Shown here: piece after piece, positions 52,988-61,207 of the stretch
Numbering within the stretch: position 1 is the stretch's first letter
How the letters are laid out: the number at the start of each line of letters is the position of its first letter
Assembly (NCBI RefSeq): GCF_004342915.1
Contig: NZ_SLWL01000001.1
Span: 186,001 to 250,000 of the forward strand
Origin: Camelimonas lactis
Lineage (GTDB): Bacteria; Pseudomonadota; Alphaproteobacteria; Rhizobiales; Beijerinckiaceae
Direction of reading: 5' to 3'
DNA length: 64,000 nt
Notes under the pieces: model-generated
What the model saw: only the letters and a program-made list of their open reading frames with translations
The model's database searches: none
Told to the model about the DNA's origin: nothing
Program-made: the position numbers and the translations under genes

Positions 52988-53782
52988 ATGACGCTCGAAC
53001 GCATGAAGCTCACCATTGATGGCCCGGTCGCCATCCTGGCGTTCAACCATCAGGAAGTGCTGAACGCCCTGTCGCCGCAGCTGCTGGCGGATTTCGCCAA
53101 AGCGCTGGACACCATTGAAGACCCGGCCAGCGGCGTGCGTTGCCTGGTGCTCACCGGCGAGGGCCGCGCCTTCTGCGCCGGCGCCAACCTGCAGGGCGAC
53201 ATGGGCAAGCGCGAAGGCGGCAAGATCGACGCCGGCGCGGCGCTGGAAACCGTCTATCACCCGATCCTGCGCCGCCTGCGCAATCTGCCTTTCCCGATCA
53301 TCACCGCCGTCAACGGTCCGGCCGCCGGCGCCGGCATGAGCTTCGCGGTGATGGGCGATCTGATCGTCGCCGCCCGCTCGGCCTACTTCATGCAGGCGTT
53401 CCGCCGCATTGGCCTGGTGCCGGACTGCGGCTCCACCTGGCTGCTGCCGCGCCTGATTGGCCGCGCCCGCTCGCTGGAACTGTCGCTGCTCGGCGACCGC
53501 CTGCCGGCCGAGAAGGCGCTGGAATGGGGCCTGATCAACCGCGTCGTCGATGACGGCGAGGCGCTGAACGAGGCCCTGAAGCTGGCGACCGAGCTGGCCA
53601 ATGGCCCGACCGTGGCCCTCGGCCTGATCCGCAAGCTGTACATCGAATCGACCGACAACAGCTTCGAGGAGCAACTGGATCTGGAGCGCCAGTCCCAGCG
53701 CACCGCTGGCCGCGCCCAGGACTTCGCGGAAGGCGTGCAGGCGTTCCTCGAAAAGCGCCCGGCCCAGTTCAAAGGCCGCTGA
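52988..53782 (+). CDS. PaaG-like enoyl-CoA isomerase/hydratase, copy 1
   Basis: Crotonase of 264 residues. GGGGAGG precedes the ATG. Landmarks: RAFCAGANLQGD, NGPAAGAGMSFAVMGDLIVAA, and RRIGLVPDCGSTWLLPRLIGRA. The PDCGSTWLLPR block and the ending LDLERQSQRTAGRAQDFAEGVQAFLEKRPAQF closely follow PaaG, the isomerase that opens 1,2-epoxyphenylacetyl-CoA. No other phenylacetate genes are visible, so the substrate may differ. A close paralogue follows about 240 bp downstream. Confidence 0.9.
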   Translation: MTLERMKLTIDGPVAILAFNHQEVLNALSPQLLADFAKALDTIEDPASGVRCLVLTGEGRAFCAGANLQGDMGKREGGKIDAGAALETVYHPILRRLRNLPFPIITAVNGPAAGAGMSFAVMGDLIVAARSAYFMQAFRRIGLVPDCGSTWLLPRLIGRARSLELSLLGDRLPAEKALEWGLINRVVDDGEALNEALKLATELANGPTVALGLIRKLYIESTDNSFEEQLDLERQSQRTAGRAQDFAEGVQAFLEKRPAQFKGR

Positions 53783-53831
53783 CGGCATGCGCGTCCGCAG
53801 CCATGCAATGTTGCGGCGCCTGAATGATCTG

Positions 53832-53862
53832 AAAGCCCTGGCGAAAGCCGGGGCTTTTTGTT
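53832..53862 (+). terminator. Rho-independent terminator between the PaaG-like paralogues
   Basis: An 11-bp stem (53832-53842 with 53847-53857, one G-T pair) and a GAAA loop; the T tract TTTTTG follows. It separates the two crotonase genes into different transcripts. Confidence 0.88.
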
Positions 53863-54024
53863 TGACTGACGCATGCGGAAACAGGCCGGGCTGTCTGGCG
53901 CCTGACGTTTGTCCGGCGGAACCATCCCCGGATGGCGCGCAACGGCTGCGTGGAAAACGCGGCAAAATAAAAGACAAGGCGGCAATCCGGTCCACATGAA
54001 CCGGTCCGCTCCCTGGGAGGATAC

Positions 54025-54810
54025 ATGGACTTCAAATACATGAAGCTGACCCTGGAGGGTCCTGTCGCCGTGCTGGCGTATAACCGGCCCGAGGTGCTCA
54101 ACGCCATGTCGCCGGAATCACTCGCCGAATTCGGCGAGGCGCTCGACATCATCGATGATCCGGCCAATGGCGTGCGCTGCGTGGTGCTCACCGGCGAGGG
54201 CCGCGCTTTCTGCGCCGGCGCCAATCTGCGCGCGCGCGCCTCCGGGGACGCGCCGGAGGCAGGCGCGGTGCTGGACACGTCCTACCATCCCATCCTGCGC
54301 CGGCTGCGCGCCCTGCACTGTCCGCTGATCACGGCGGTCAACGGGCCGGCGGCGGGCGGCGGCATGGCGTTCGCGCTGATGGGCGATCTGATCGTCGCCG
54401 TCCGTTCGGCCTATTTCATGCAGGCGTTCCGCCGCATTGGCCTGGCGCCGGACTGCGGCTCCACCTGGCTGCTGCCGCGCCTCATCGGGCGCGCCCGCTC
54501 GCTGGAGCTTTCGCTGCTGGGCGAGCGCCTGCCGGCCGAAAAGGCGCTGGAATGGGGCCTGATCAACCGCGTCGTTGATGACGGCGAGGCGCTGAACGAG
54601 GCGATGAAGCTGGCGCGCGAACTGGCCAACGGCCCGACCGTGGCGCTGGGGCTGATCCGCCGGCTCTATGCGGAATCGAACGAGAACAGCTTCGAGGAGC
54701 AACTCGACCTGGAGCGGCAGTTCCAGCGCGCCGCCGGCCGCGCCAGCGACTTCGCCGAGGGCGTGCAGGCGTTTCTGGAGAAGCGGCCGGCGCGGTTTAC
54801 CGGGCATTGA
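54025..54810 (+). CDS. PaaG-like enoyl-CoA isomerase/hydratase, copy 2
   Basis: Crotonase of 261 residues with GGGAGG before the ATG. It is very similar to the gene at 52988, especially from about residue 115 to the end, and shares PDCGSTWLLPRLIGRARSLELSLL and ANGPTVALGLIR. The N-terminal third differs more, for example RARASGDAPEAGAVLDTS where copy 1 has QGDMGKREGGKIDAGAAL. Tandem duplication with the first gene is the simplest origin. The two may take different acyl-CoA substrates. Confidence 0.9.
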   Translation: MDFKYMKLTLEGPVAVLAYNRPEVLNAMSPESLAEFGEALDIIDDPANGVRCVVLTGEGRAFCAGANLRARASGDAPEAGAVLDTSYHPILRRLRALHCPLITAVNGPAAGGGMAFALMGDLIVAVRSAYFMQAFRRIGLAPDCGSTWLLPRLIGRARSLELSLLGERLPAEKALEWGLINRVVDDGEALNEAMKLARELANGPTVALGLIRRLYAESNENSFEEQLDLERQFQRAAGRASDFAEGVQAFLEKRPARFTGH

Positions 54811-54851
54811 TGGGCGTCGTTCCCTGACGGGACAGGATTCGCGGACATGAA

Positions 54852-54877
54852 AAAGGGCGCTCGCTGGAGCGCCCTTT
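54852..54877. terminator. Bidirectional terminator between copy 2 and the ligase gene
   Basis: Perfect 11-bp stem (54852-54862 with 54867-54877), 4-nt loop, A-rich left side. It serves the plus-strand crotonase and the convergent ligase gene. Confidence 0.8.
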
Positions 54878-54909
54878 GTCCGTTCAGGGTCCGTTCGGCT
54901 TCCGGCGGT

Positions 54910-56805
54910 TTACTCGGCCGCCACCTGCGCGCCTTCCGGCAGGGTGCGGGCGTCGAGCACGATTACGTCCGCATCCGGCTGCCTGGCGAACAGGCGCTGC
55001 ACCAGATCGTTGCGACGCTCCAGCGTGGCGCGCTGGTTGATGTAACCCTTGTCGGTGATCTCGTTGCCGTCGACAGAGGGTGGCTCGGACATCAGCAGGG
55101 CGCGGGCGACGCGGGTGCTGGAGCCAGGATTGTCCGCATTGTAGGCCTTGAGGCCGTCGCGCACCGTGGCGATCACCGCCGGATGACGGATCAGCTCTTC
55201 GGCGCCGGCGTCCGGCAGCCCGGCGATCTGCCGGCAGGCCATGACGTTCGGGAACACCAGCAGGGCGATGTAGTCCTGATCCTGGCCGGCGACCACCGCG
55301 TCCTGCGCCGCGGGCGACATGGCGGCCACGGCGGCGACGCGCAGCGAGCCAACATGGACGAAGGTGCCGGTCATCAGCTTGAAGTCCTCGACCACGCGGC
55401 CGGCGAAGACCAGGCCTTCCTCCGGGCGGTTCTGGTCGACGAACACGCCGGCGTCGCCGATCTTGTAGAAACCTTCCTCGTCGAAAGCCTTTTCCGTCAG
55501 CTCCGGCTGGCGGTAGTAACCGGGGGTGACCGTGACGCCGCGCAGGCGCAGTTCGTATTTGTCGCCGACAGGAACCATCTTCAGCTCCATGCCGGCGAAG
55601 GGCAGGCCGATCAGGCCGACGCGCTCCGTCTCCCAATAGGTATAGGTGGCGGTCGGCGCCGTCTCGGTGCAGCCCCAGCCGGTGGAGAACACGTAGCGCT
55701 TGCCGGTGTATTTCACCGCCAGGTTCTGCATGCGGGTGTAGAGGTCGTCCGGCAGGGTGGCGCCGCCGTAGCCGAGCTGGCGCAGGTTCTTGAAGAACGC
55801 CTTGCACAGTTCGGGATCGCGCTCCATGGCCGACACCAGCGCGGCGAAGCCGGCCGGAACGCTGCCGTAGTAGGTGGGCGAGATCTCGCGCAGGTTGCGG
55901 ATGGTTTCGTCGAACTGCCCGGGCAGCGGCCGGCCGTCGTCAATGTAGAACGAGCCGCCGTCCGCCAGCACCGAATGGAACGTCGAGTTGCCGCCCATGG
56001 TGTGGTTCCAGGGCAGCCAGTCCAGCACCGTGCGCCGGGTTTCGGCCGGGTCGCGCGGGCAGGCCTGCTGGCCCATGGCGACGTTGGCGGCCATCATTTC
56101 CTGGGTGTTGATGACGGCCTTCGGCATGCCGGTGGAGCCGGAGGTAAACAGTAGCTTGCCGACGGTCTGGGGCCTGATGGCGGCGATGGATTCCGCCACG
56201 GCGCCGGTCACCGGCGTCTTCTCCCAGTCGGCGTAGGCCACGCTGTCGACGCCAGGCGCCGGGCGCTCCACATGGACGATGGTGACGCCGGTGAGGTCCA
56301 GCGCCTTCAGCGCATGGGCGAAAGCCGGGCCGTCCTGCACCATGATGACGCCGGGCGTCAGCAGGTTGAACACATGCTTGAGCTTGGTGAAGTCCTGGCT
56401 CATCAGCGAATAGCCGGGCGACACGGGCGCCGCCGGCAGGCGCGCCTGCATCGCGGCCTGGGTCATCAGCGCGTGCTCGATCGAATTGCCGCTGAGGATC
56501 ATCACCGGGCGGTCTTCGCCCAGGCCGAGGTTGAGCAGCGCCTGGGTCAGGGCGTCGACCCGCTGTTTCGCCGCGCCGTAGGTCACAGTGTCCCAGGCGC
56601 GATCGGGGCCGCGCCGCTGGGCCAGCCACACCGCGTCCGGCGTCTCGGCGGCCCACTGGGCGAGAAACGCCGGGATGTGCTTCTCGTAAGCCTTGAGCGG
56701 GATGCGCTGGCGCATGACCATGGAGCCGTCGGCGCGCCGCTCGAGCTCGATGTCGCGCGGCATGAAATTCAGTTTATGGAACGGCGGCAACTGGCTTCCG
56801 GCCAT
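54910..56805 (-). CDS. Feruloyl-CoA synthase-like AMP-forming CoA ligase
   Basis: Adenylating ligase of 631 residues, longer than usual fatty-acyl ligases and matching the feruloyl-CoA synthase (FCS) family. The N-terminal DIELERRADGSMVMRQRIPL and AILSGN-like MILSGNSIEHALMTQAAM blocks are typical. The P-loop is KLLFTSGSTGMPKAVINT; the A5 region is FSTGWGCTETAPTATYT. AGGAGA lies six bases before the ATG. FCS enzymes activate hydroxycinnamates; substrate identity here is inferred only from family. Convergent with the second PaaG-like gene. Confidence 0.88.
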   Translation of the reverse strand: MAGSQLPPFHKLNFMPRDIELERRADGSMVMRQRIPLKAYEKHIPAFLAQWAAETPDAVWLAQRRGPDRAWDTVTYGAAKQRVDALTQALLNLGLGEDRPVMILSGNSIEHALMTQAAMQARLPAAPVSPGYSLMSQDFTKLKHVFNLLTPGVIMVQDGPAFAHALKALDLTGVTIVHVERPAPGVDSVAYADWEKTPVTGAVAESIAAIRPQTVGKLLFTSGSTGMPKAVINTQEMMAANVAMGQQACPRDPAETRRTVLDWLPWNHTMGGNSTFHSVLADGGSFYIDDGRPLPGQFDETIRNLREISPTYYGSVPAGFAALVSAMERDPELCKAFFKNLRQLGYGGATLPDDLYTRMQNLAVKYTGKRYVFSTGWGCTETAPTATYTYWETERVGLIGLPFAGMELKMVPVGDKYELRLRGVTVTPGYYRQPELTEKAFDEEGFYKIGDAGVFVDQNRPEEGLVFAGRVVEDFKLMTGTFVHVGSLRVAAVAAMSPAAQDAVVAGQDQDYIALLVFPNVMACRQIAGLPDAGAEELIRHPAVIATVRDGLKAYNADNPGSSTRVARALLMSEPPSVDGNEITDKGYINQRATLERRNDLVQRLFARQPDADVIVLDARTLPEGAQVAAE

Positions 56806-57001
56806 GGCGTCTCTCCTGCAGACCTTTGCTGGGCGCGCATCAACCGCCGCGCCGTGTTGAAGCGCGCCGCCGTGCCCAGTCATTGTGGTCGCCGACGATA
56901 TATCTGAATGGCGGTACACGCCAGTACTTGGCTGGGAATGCTGGCGATAACGCCTATTCGCGGAGCGCGTGGCAGGGCGCGTTTTTGGGGTGGACAATAA
57001 A

Positions 57002-57027
57002 AAACGCCCGGGTTGCCCCGGGCGTTT
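57002..57027 (-). terminator. Rho-independent terminator beyond the truncated ligase copy
   Basis: Perfect 11-bp stem (57002-57012 with 57017-57027), loop of four, then TTTTTATTG on the minus strand. It lies 24 bp beyond the stop of the displaced 3' end and was probably the original terminator of the ligase gene. Confidence 0.88.
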
Positions 57028-57050
57028 CCATATCGCGCCACATCGCCGGA

Positions 57051-57330
57051 TCAGGCGACAGCGGCCGGGCCTTTGGCCTCTTTCGGCCAGTAGCGGTCGC
57101 GCAGGATGCGCCTCATCAGCTTGCCGGTCGGGGCGCCCGGCAGTTCGGGGCCGAAATCAATGCTCTTCGGGCGCCTGATGGGCGACAGCTTCGTGCGGCA
57201 ATACGCCATCAGCCCGGCGGCCAGTTCCGGCCCCGCCTGATAGCCGTCGCCCGCCTGCACGACAGCCTTCACTTCCTCGCCCATTTCCGCGTTCGGCGCG
57301 CCGAACGCGGCGGCGTCGGTGACGGCGGGG
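57051..57330 (-). pseudogene. Displaced 3' end of an acyl-CoA ligase gene (fragment)
   Basis: Encodes about the last 92 residues of the ligase whose full gene is at 58246-59802, with the same stop and no indels. It is 280 bp long with 15 differences (about 95% identity) to 58246-58525. Thirteen of the 15 substitutions change amino acids (12 replacements); for instance the A10 motif RTPTGKLMKR became GAPTGKLMRR. It lacks the adenylation core and cannot make an active enzyme. A 77-residue frame from an internal ATG (57284) is open but has no clear ribosome site. Confidence 0.85.
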
Positions 57331-57487
57331 ACGACAGGAGATGAACGGTCTGTTGCTGGTGTTATATGAAGTTTTGCAAGACGATATTTAGGTCAGTTTA
57401 TAGCGGTGTATTATTTACCATTATAAATGATAATATATTGTGATGAATTATAATGTATTTTGTGTATTCATCTGAAAAGGCGTATTT
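57331..57487 (+). promoter_or_regulatory. A/T-rich leader of the inserted gene
   Basis: From 57361 to 57480 only 31 of 120 bases are G or C (26%), in strong contrast to the rest of the window. A perfect -10 TATAAT sits at 57449-57454, without a convincing -35. AAAAGG lies about nine bases before the ATG of the next gene. Such A/T-rich promoters are typical of recently acquired DNA. Confidence 0.6.
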
Positions 57488-58183
57488 ATGGATTGGTTCT
57501 ATGATATTTTCGAGGCGAGTTGGCCCAGGGATGCGGCAGCCGCAGTGCGGTCTGACAGGGTTGATGACGCCGCCGAAGTTCGTGGCGCCCTTCACGGTGG
57601 TGGGATGCGCGTTCAACGCAGTCCGCCGGCTAGCTCAGACCGGCTGCTTGTCCCGCAGAAGGGTGACAAGTATTACGATGTGCACAAGGCTATAGAGCAG
57701 AAACACGCCGCGCAGAACAGCTTCAGGGGCATTGTCAATGCTTCTGCCAAGAGGGTTCAGGCCAATGCCGCGCCGAACGCGATGTTTTTTCTGAGAAAAG
57801 ACGTTGACGATGAAGTGCGTCCATACCGGATGGAGGAGTTGGCCTCGGGGCGACGCCACGTGCCGGATGGCCTCTATATATTTGCACTGCCTGAAGATGC
57901 TGTGGGAGAAGTTGTTTGCGGCGATTCTGGCCCGCACCAACACGTGGGCGGGCCGCCGAAGGTCGCGGGGCATGCGGGCCTGGCGCACCAGCAGCGGGTG
58001 ATGTTCGCCGGCCATCTGTATTTTGCAGATGGCGTGCTAACTAGCTGGACCAATGAGAGCGGGCATTATCAGTTCTCGGCCGCTGCTGGAAAATCATCCG
58101 CGTTGCCGCCGCACATAAGAGAGCTGCTGCTGCCTCGCGAACTGTACGCTCCGCGCATTAACTTCACCAGTTATTCATACTGA
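57488..58183 (+). CDS. Unrecognised protein in the inserted segment
   Basis: A 231-residue product that I do not recognise as a known family. It has no signal peptide or membrane helix. Codons are much less G/C-biased than in neighbours. The middle is charged (VHKAIEQKHAAQNSFRGIV). The C-terminal part contains HQQRVMFAGHLYFADGVLTSWTNESGHYQ; short G-x-L-x-F-x-x-G-x-L-x-x-W-x-N-x-SGHY patterns occur near the ends of some bacterial effector or toxin-type proteins, as far as I recall, so a link to effectors is possible but unproven. It is flanked by the duplicated ligase 3' ends and lacks any partner gene. Confidence 0.75.
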   Translation: MDWFYDIFEASWPRDAAAAVRSDRVDDAAEVRGALHGGGMRVQRSPPASSDRLLVPQKGDKYYDVHKAIEQKHAAQNSFRGIVNASAKRVQANAAPNAMFFLRKDVDDEVRPYRMEELASGRRHVPDGLYIFALPEDAVGEVVCGDSGPHQHVGGPPKVAGHAGLAHQQRVMFAGHLYFADGVLTSWTNESGHYQFSAAAGKSSALPPHIRELLLPRELYAPRINFTSYSY

Positions 58184-58191
58184 TACGGTTG

Positions 58192-58216
58192 CGCCCGGAG
58201 ACGTGGTCTCCGGGCG
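58192..58216 (+). terminator. Hairpin after the inserted gene
   Basis: Perfect 11-bp stem (58192-58202 with 58206-58216), 3-nt loop, 8 bp after the stop codon. No T tract follows, so termination is only possible. Confidence 0.5.
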
Positions 58217-58245
58217 TCCGTGTGGCGGTGTTGTCCAGACAAAAT

Positions 58246-58525
58246 TCAGGCGACAGCGGCCGGGCCTTTGGCCTCTTTCGGCCAGTAGCGGTCGCGCAGG
58301 ATGCGCTTCATCAGCTTGCCGGTCGGGGTGCGCGGCAGTTCTGGGTCGAAATCAATGCTCTTCGGGCATTTGATGGGCGACAGCTTCGTGCGGCAATACG
58401 CCATCAGCTCGGCGGCCAGTTCCGGCCCCGCCTCATAGCCGTCGGCCGGCTGCACGACAGCCTTCACTTCCTCGCCCATTTCCGCGTTCGGCACGCCGAA
58501 CACGGCGGCGTCGGTGACGGCCGGG
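58246..58525. repeat. In-frame copy of the 280-bp direct repeat
   Basis: Aligns without gaps to 57051-57330 at a constant offset of 1195 bp. It forms the real 3' end of the ligase gene. Identity stops abruptly at 58525/57330 inside the coding region and at the stop codon on the other side. Confidence 0.9.
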
Positions 58526-59802
58526 TGGCCGATCAGCGCGTCCTCGGTCTCCTGCGGATAGATGTTCACGCCGCCGGAAATGATCATGTAGGACTTGCGG
58601 TCAGTCAGGAACAGATAACCGTCCTTGTCCAGGTAGCCGACGTCGCCGAGCGAGGACCAGCCGTGCTCGTTGTAGGCGCCTTTCGTCTTCTCCGGATCGT
58701 TGTGATAGCTGAACTCAGGCGCGCCAGCGAAATAGATCTGGCCGATGTCGCCCGGGCCTTCCAGCTGGCCGTCCTCACCGACAATCTTGATCTCGCCGAC
58801 CAGGGCGCGGCCGACGGAGCCGGGGCGCTCCAGCGCTTCCTGCGAGTTGATGATGGTGACGCCATTGCCCTCGGAGCCGGCGTAGTACTCCAGGATGATC
58901 GGCCCCCACCATGCGATCATCGCCTTCTTGACGTCGGCGGGGCAGGGCGCGGCGGCGTGCACGGCGCTCTTCAGCGAGGAGATGTCGTACTTCGTGCGGA
59001 TGGCGTCGGGCAGCTTCAGCATGCGGATGAACATGGTGGGCACGAGCTGCGAGAAGGTCACCTTGTACTTCTCGACAAGGCGCAGATACTCCTCGGCGTC
59101 GAACTTCTCCATGATGATCGAGGTGCCGCCATAGCACATGATCATCATGTTGAAGCGCATCGGAGCCGCGTGATAGAGCGGCGCCGGCGACAGGTAGACC
59201 GTCTCGCTGTTGGCGCCGCACATCGTGCCGACGAGGGCGTTCAGGAACGGGTTCAGCTGGGTGATCGGCGTATTCTCGAACGGCTTCTTCACGCCCTTCG
59301 GCCGGCCGGTGGTGCCGGAGGAATAGAGCATGTCCGGGCCGGTCACCTCGTCGGCGACCGGCGTCTCCGGCATGGCCTTCACCGCGTCCTCGAAGGACTG
59401 GAAGCCAGGGATAACGCCGCCGATCATCAGGCACACGGTGTCGGGGCTGAGCTGCTTGCGCAGTTCTTCCGCGCGGTCGGCGAACCTGATGGAGGTGATG
59501 AAGACCTTGGCGCCGCAATCACCGACGATATAGGCGATCTCTTCCGGCTGAAGATGGGTGGAGATGGCCGTGTAGTACAGGCCGGCGCGCTGGGCGCCGA
59601 ACGCCACCTCATAGAAGCGGGCGCTGTTCTCCAGCACGAACGCCATGTGATCCTGCGGCTTCAGGCCGAGGGAGCGGAAAAGCTGGGCCACCTGGTTAGA
59701 GCGGGCCTCAAGCTGGCCATAGGTCACGGTTTCGCCCGTGGCGGCCATGATGTAGGCCGGCTTGTCCGGGTTGGTCCTGGCGTGAATGGATGGATGCGTC
59801 AC
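58246..59802 (-). CDS. AMP-forming acyl-CoA synthetase (FadD-type)
   Basis: Cytoplasmic CoA ligase of 518 residues from the GTG at 59802, supported by GAGGGGG five bases upstream. The P-loop is LYSSGTTGRPKGVKKP, A5 is EYYAGSEGNGVT, A7 GWSSLGDVGYLDKDG, A8 DRKSYMIISGGVNIYPQE, and A10 RTPTGKLMKR with the catalytic Lys. Longer upstream frames lack family similarity. Its last 280 bp are duplicated at 57051-57330. The binding-protein gene upstream on the same strand ends 190 bp before the GTG. Confidence 0.93.
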   Translation of the reverse strand: MTHPSIHARTNPDKPAYIMAATGETVTYGQLEARSNQVAQLFRSLGLKPQDHMAFVLENSARFYEVAFGAQRAGLYYTAISTHLQPEEIAYIVGDCGAKVFITSIRFADRAEELRKQLSPDTVCLMIGGVIPGFQSFEDAVKAMPETPVADEVTGPDMLYSSGTTGRPKGVKKPFENTPITQLNPFLNALVGTMCGANSETVYLSPAPLYHAAPMRFNMMIMCYGGTSIIMEKFDAEEYLRLVEKYKVTFSQLVPTMFIRMLKLPDAIRTKYDISSLKSAVHAAAPCPADVKKAMIAWWGPIILEYYAGSEGNGVTIINSQEALERPGSVGRALVGEIKIVGEDGQLEGPGDIGQIYFAGAPEFSYHNDPEKTKGAYNEHGWSSLGDVGYLDKDGYLFLTDRKSYMIISGGVNIYPQETEDALIGHPAVTDAAVFGVPNAEMGEEVKAVVQPADGYEAGPELAAELMAYCRTKLSPIKCPKSIDFDPELPRTPTGKLMKRILRDRYWPKEAKGPAAVA

Positions 59803-59954
59803 TTGGGCCCCCTCACGGTTCCGAAGGTCACGGGATTTGTTGGCGCGGGCTGCGCGTGATGGATCGGCGGCAACCGGGTGGCCGCCGCCTTCCGTCTGGG
59901 CGTTGACAAGCACGAACGCAGACATTGCGCAAGGCGTCATGCCGTCAGGGAAGT

Positions 59955-59975
59955 GATCCGCCATATTGGCGGATC
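59955..59975. repeat. 9-bp palindrome after the binding-protein gene
   Basis: GATCCGCCA-TAT-TGGCGGATC, perfect arms 59955-59963 and 59967-59975, starting 18 bp past the stop of the gene at 59993. No T tract follows in either direction; it could stabilise the mRNA end or bind a regulator. Confidence 0.6.
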
Positions 59976-59992
59976 GCCTGATGCCGTCGCGC

Positions 59993-61207
59993 TTACCTGA
60001 TGAGCGGGCAACCGCCCTCGTTCACCGGCCGGATCATCTCGTCGCCCGGGATGCTGCGCACGACCTTCGCCAGGTCCCATTCGGACCTGACCTCGGACGG
60101 CGCCTTCACTTCCAGCAACAGCATGTCGCGGATGACGCGGCCGTCCTCGCGCAGCCTGCCGTTCTTCGTCATGAAGTCGTTGATCGGCAGTTCGCGCATT
60201 TTCGCCATGACGGCCTTCGCCTCATCCGTATTGCCGGCGTCGATGGCCTTCAGATAGTGCGAGACGGCGCTGTAAACCGCGGCCTGGGTGTGCGCCGGCG
60301 GGCGGCCCATTTTCGCTTCGTAGCGCTTCGCGAAGGCGCGGCTGGCGTCGTCGGCGTCCCAGTAGTAGCCGGCGAGGAACACGGCGCCCTGGGCCAGCTC
60401 GGAGCCGATGCCCTTGGCATTAATGATGGTGAAGATCGGCACGGCCAGCTTGACGCCCTTGCGGGTGACGCCAAATTCGGCCGCCTGCTTGATGGAGTTG
60501 GTGGTGTCGGCCCCGGCGTTGAGCAGGGCCAGCACCTGGGCGTCCGCGCCCATGGCCTGCATCAGGAACGATGAATAATCGTTGGTGGCGAGCGGCGCGC
60601 GCACGGCGCCGACGACCTTGCCGCCGTCCTGCTTCAGCGTGCGGGTCATGTCGTCCTGCATGGCGTGGCCGAACGCGTAGTCGGCGGTGAGCAGGAACCA
60701 GTTCTTGTGGGTGTCGTCCAGCAGCGCCTTGGCCAGACCCTTGGCCAGGGAATAGCTGTCATACAGCCACAGGGCGCCGTTGGGCGAGCAGGCCTTGCCG
60801 TAGAGATCGGCGTGGGCCGAGCCGACATGCAGGGCGATGCGGTTGGTGTCCTGGGCGAGCTTCTGGATTGCCAGCGACACGCCTGAATTGGCCATGTCGA
60901 CGAAAGCGTCGACCTTGTCCTGGTCGATGAGCTTGCGGGCGTGGGCGAGGGCGACGTCAACCTTGAGCTGGTGATCGACGGAGATCAGCTCCACCGGCTT
61001 GCCGGCGGCCTTGCCGTTGTGATCATCAATGGCCAGCTGGGCGGCGACCACCGAGCCCTTGCCGGAGGTGTCGGAATAGGCCGACGACTGGTCGTTCATG
61101 ACGACGATGCGGACGGCGTTATCAGAGATTTCGGCCTTAGCGGCCAGCGGCGCGGCGCAAGCCAGCACGGCGATAGCGCCGAGCAGGCGCTTTTTGAATT
61201 GGTTCAT
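59993..61207 (-). CDS. ABC transporter substrate-binding protein (branched-chain/aromatic type)
   Basis: Periplasmic protein of 404 residues with signal peptide MNQFKKRLLGAIAVLACAAPLAAKA. The start at 61207 has GGGGGA upstream. The type I fold shows in VRIVVMNDQSSAYSDTSGKGSVVAAQLAIDD and ISVDHQLKVDVALAHARKLIDQDKVDAFVDM. Proteins of this sort bind aromatic acids, amides or amino acids. No permease or ATPase genes are adjacent. Its place between a CoA ligase and an acyl-CoA dehydrogenase suggests uptake of the acid that these enzymes degrade. Confidence 0.92.
   Translation of the reverse strand: MNQFKKRLLGAIAVLACAAPLAAKAEISDNAVRIVVMNDQSSAYSDTSGKGSVVAAQLAIDDHNGKAAGKPVELISVDHQLKVDVALAHARKLIDQDKVDAFVDMANSGVSLAIQKLAQDTNRIALHVGSAHADLYGKACSPNGALWLYDSYSLAKGLAKALLDDTHKNWFLLTADYAFGHAMQDDMTRTLKQDGGKVVGAVRAPLATNDYSSFLMQAMGADAQVLALLNAGADTTNSIKQAAEFGVTRKGVKLAVPIFTIINAKGIGSELAQGAVFLAGYYWDADDASRAFAKRYEAKMGRPPAHTQAAVYSAVSHYLKAIDAGNTDEAKAVMAKMRELPINDFMTKNGRLREDGRVIRDMLLLEVKAPSEVRSEWDLAKVVRSIPGDEMIRPVNEGGCPLIR

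Noticed and set aside
51821-53995. A 724-residue open frame antisense to the SDR and first PaaG-like gene
   Set aside because: Spans two well-supported genes and an intergenic terminator; composition is typical of antisense frames.
57398-57616. A 72-residue minus-strand frame in the A/T-rich insert leader
   Set aside because: Overlaps the start of the plus-strand gene, which has a better ribosome site, and shows no recognisable domain.
57331-58245. Insertion sequence or integron cassette
   Set aside because: No transposase or integrase, no terminal inverted repeats, no attC-like long palindrome; only flanking direct repeats of host DNA are seen.
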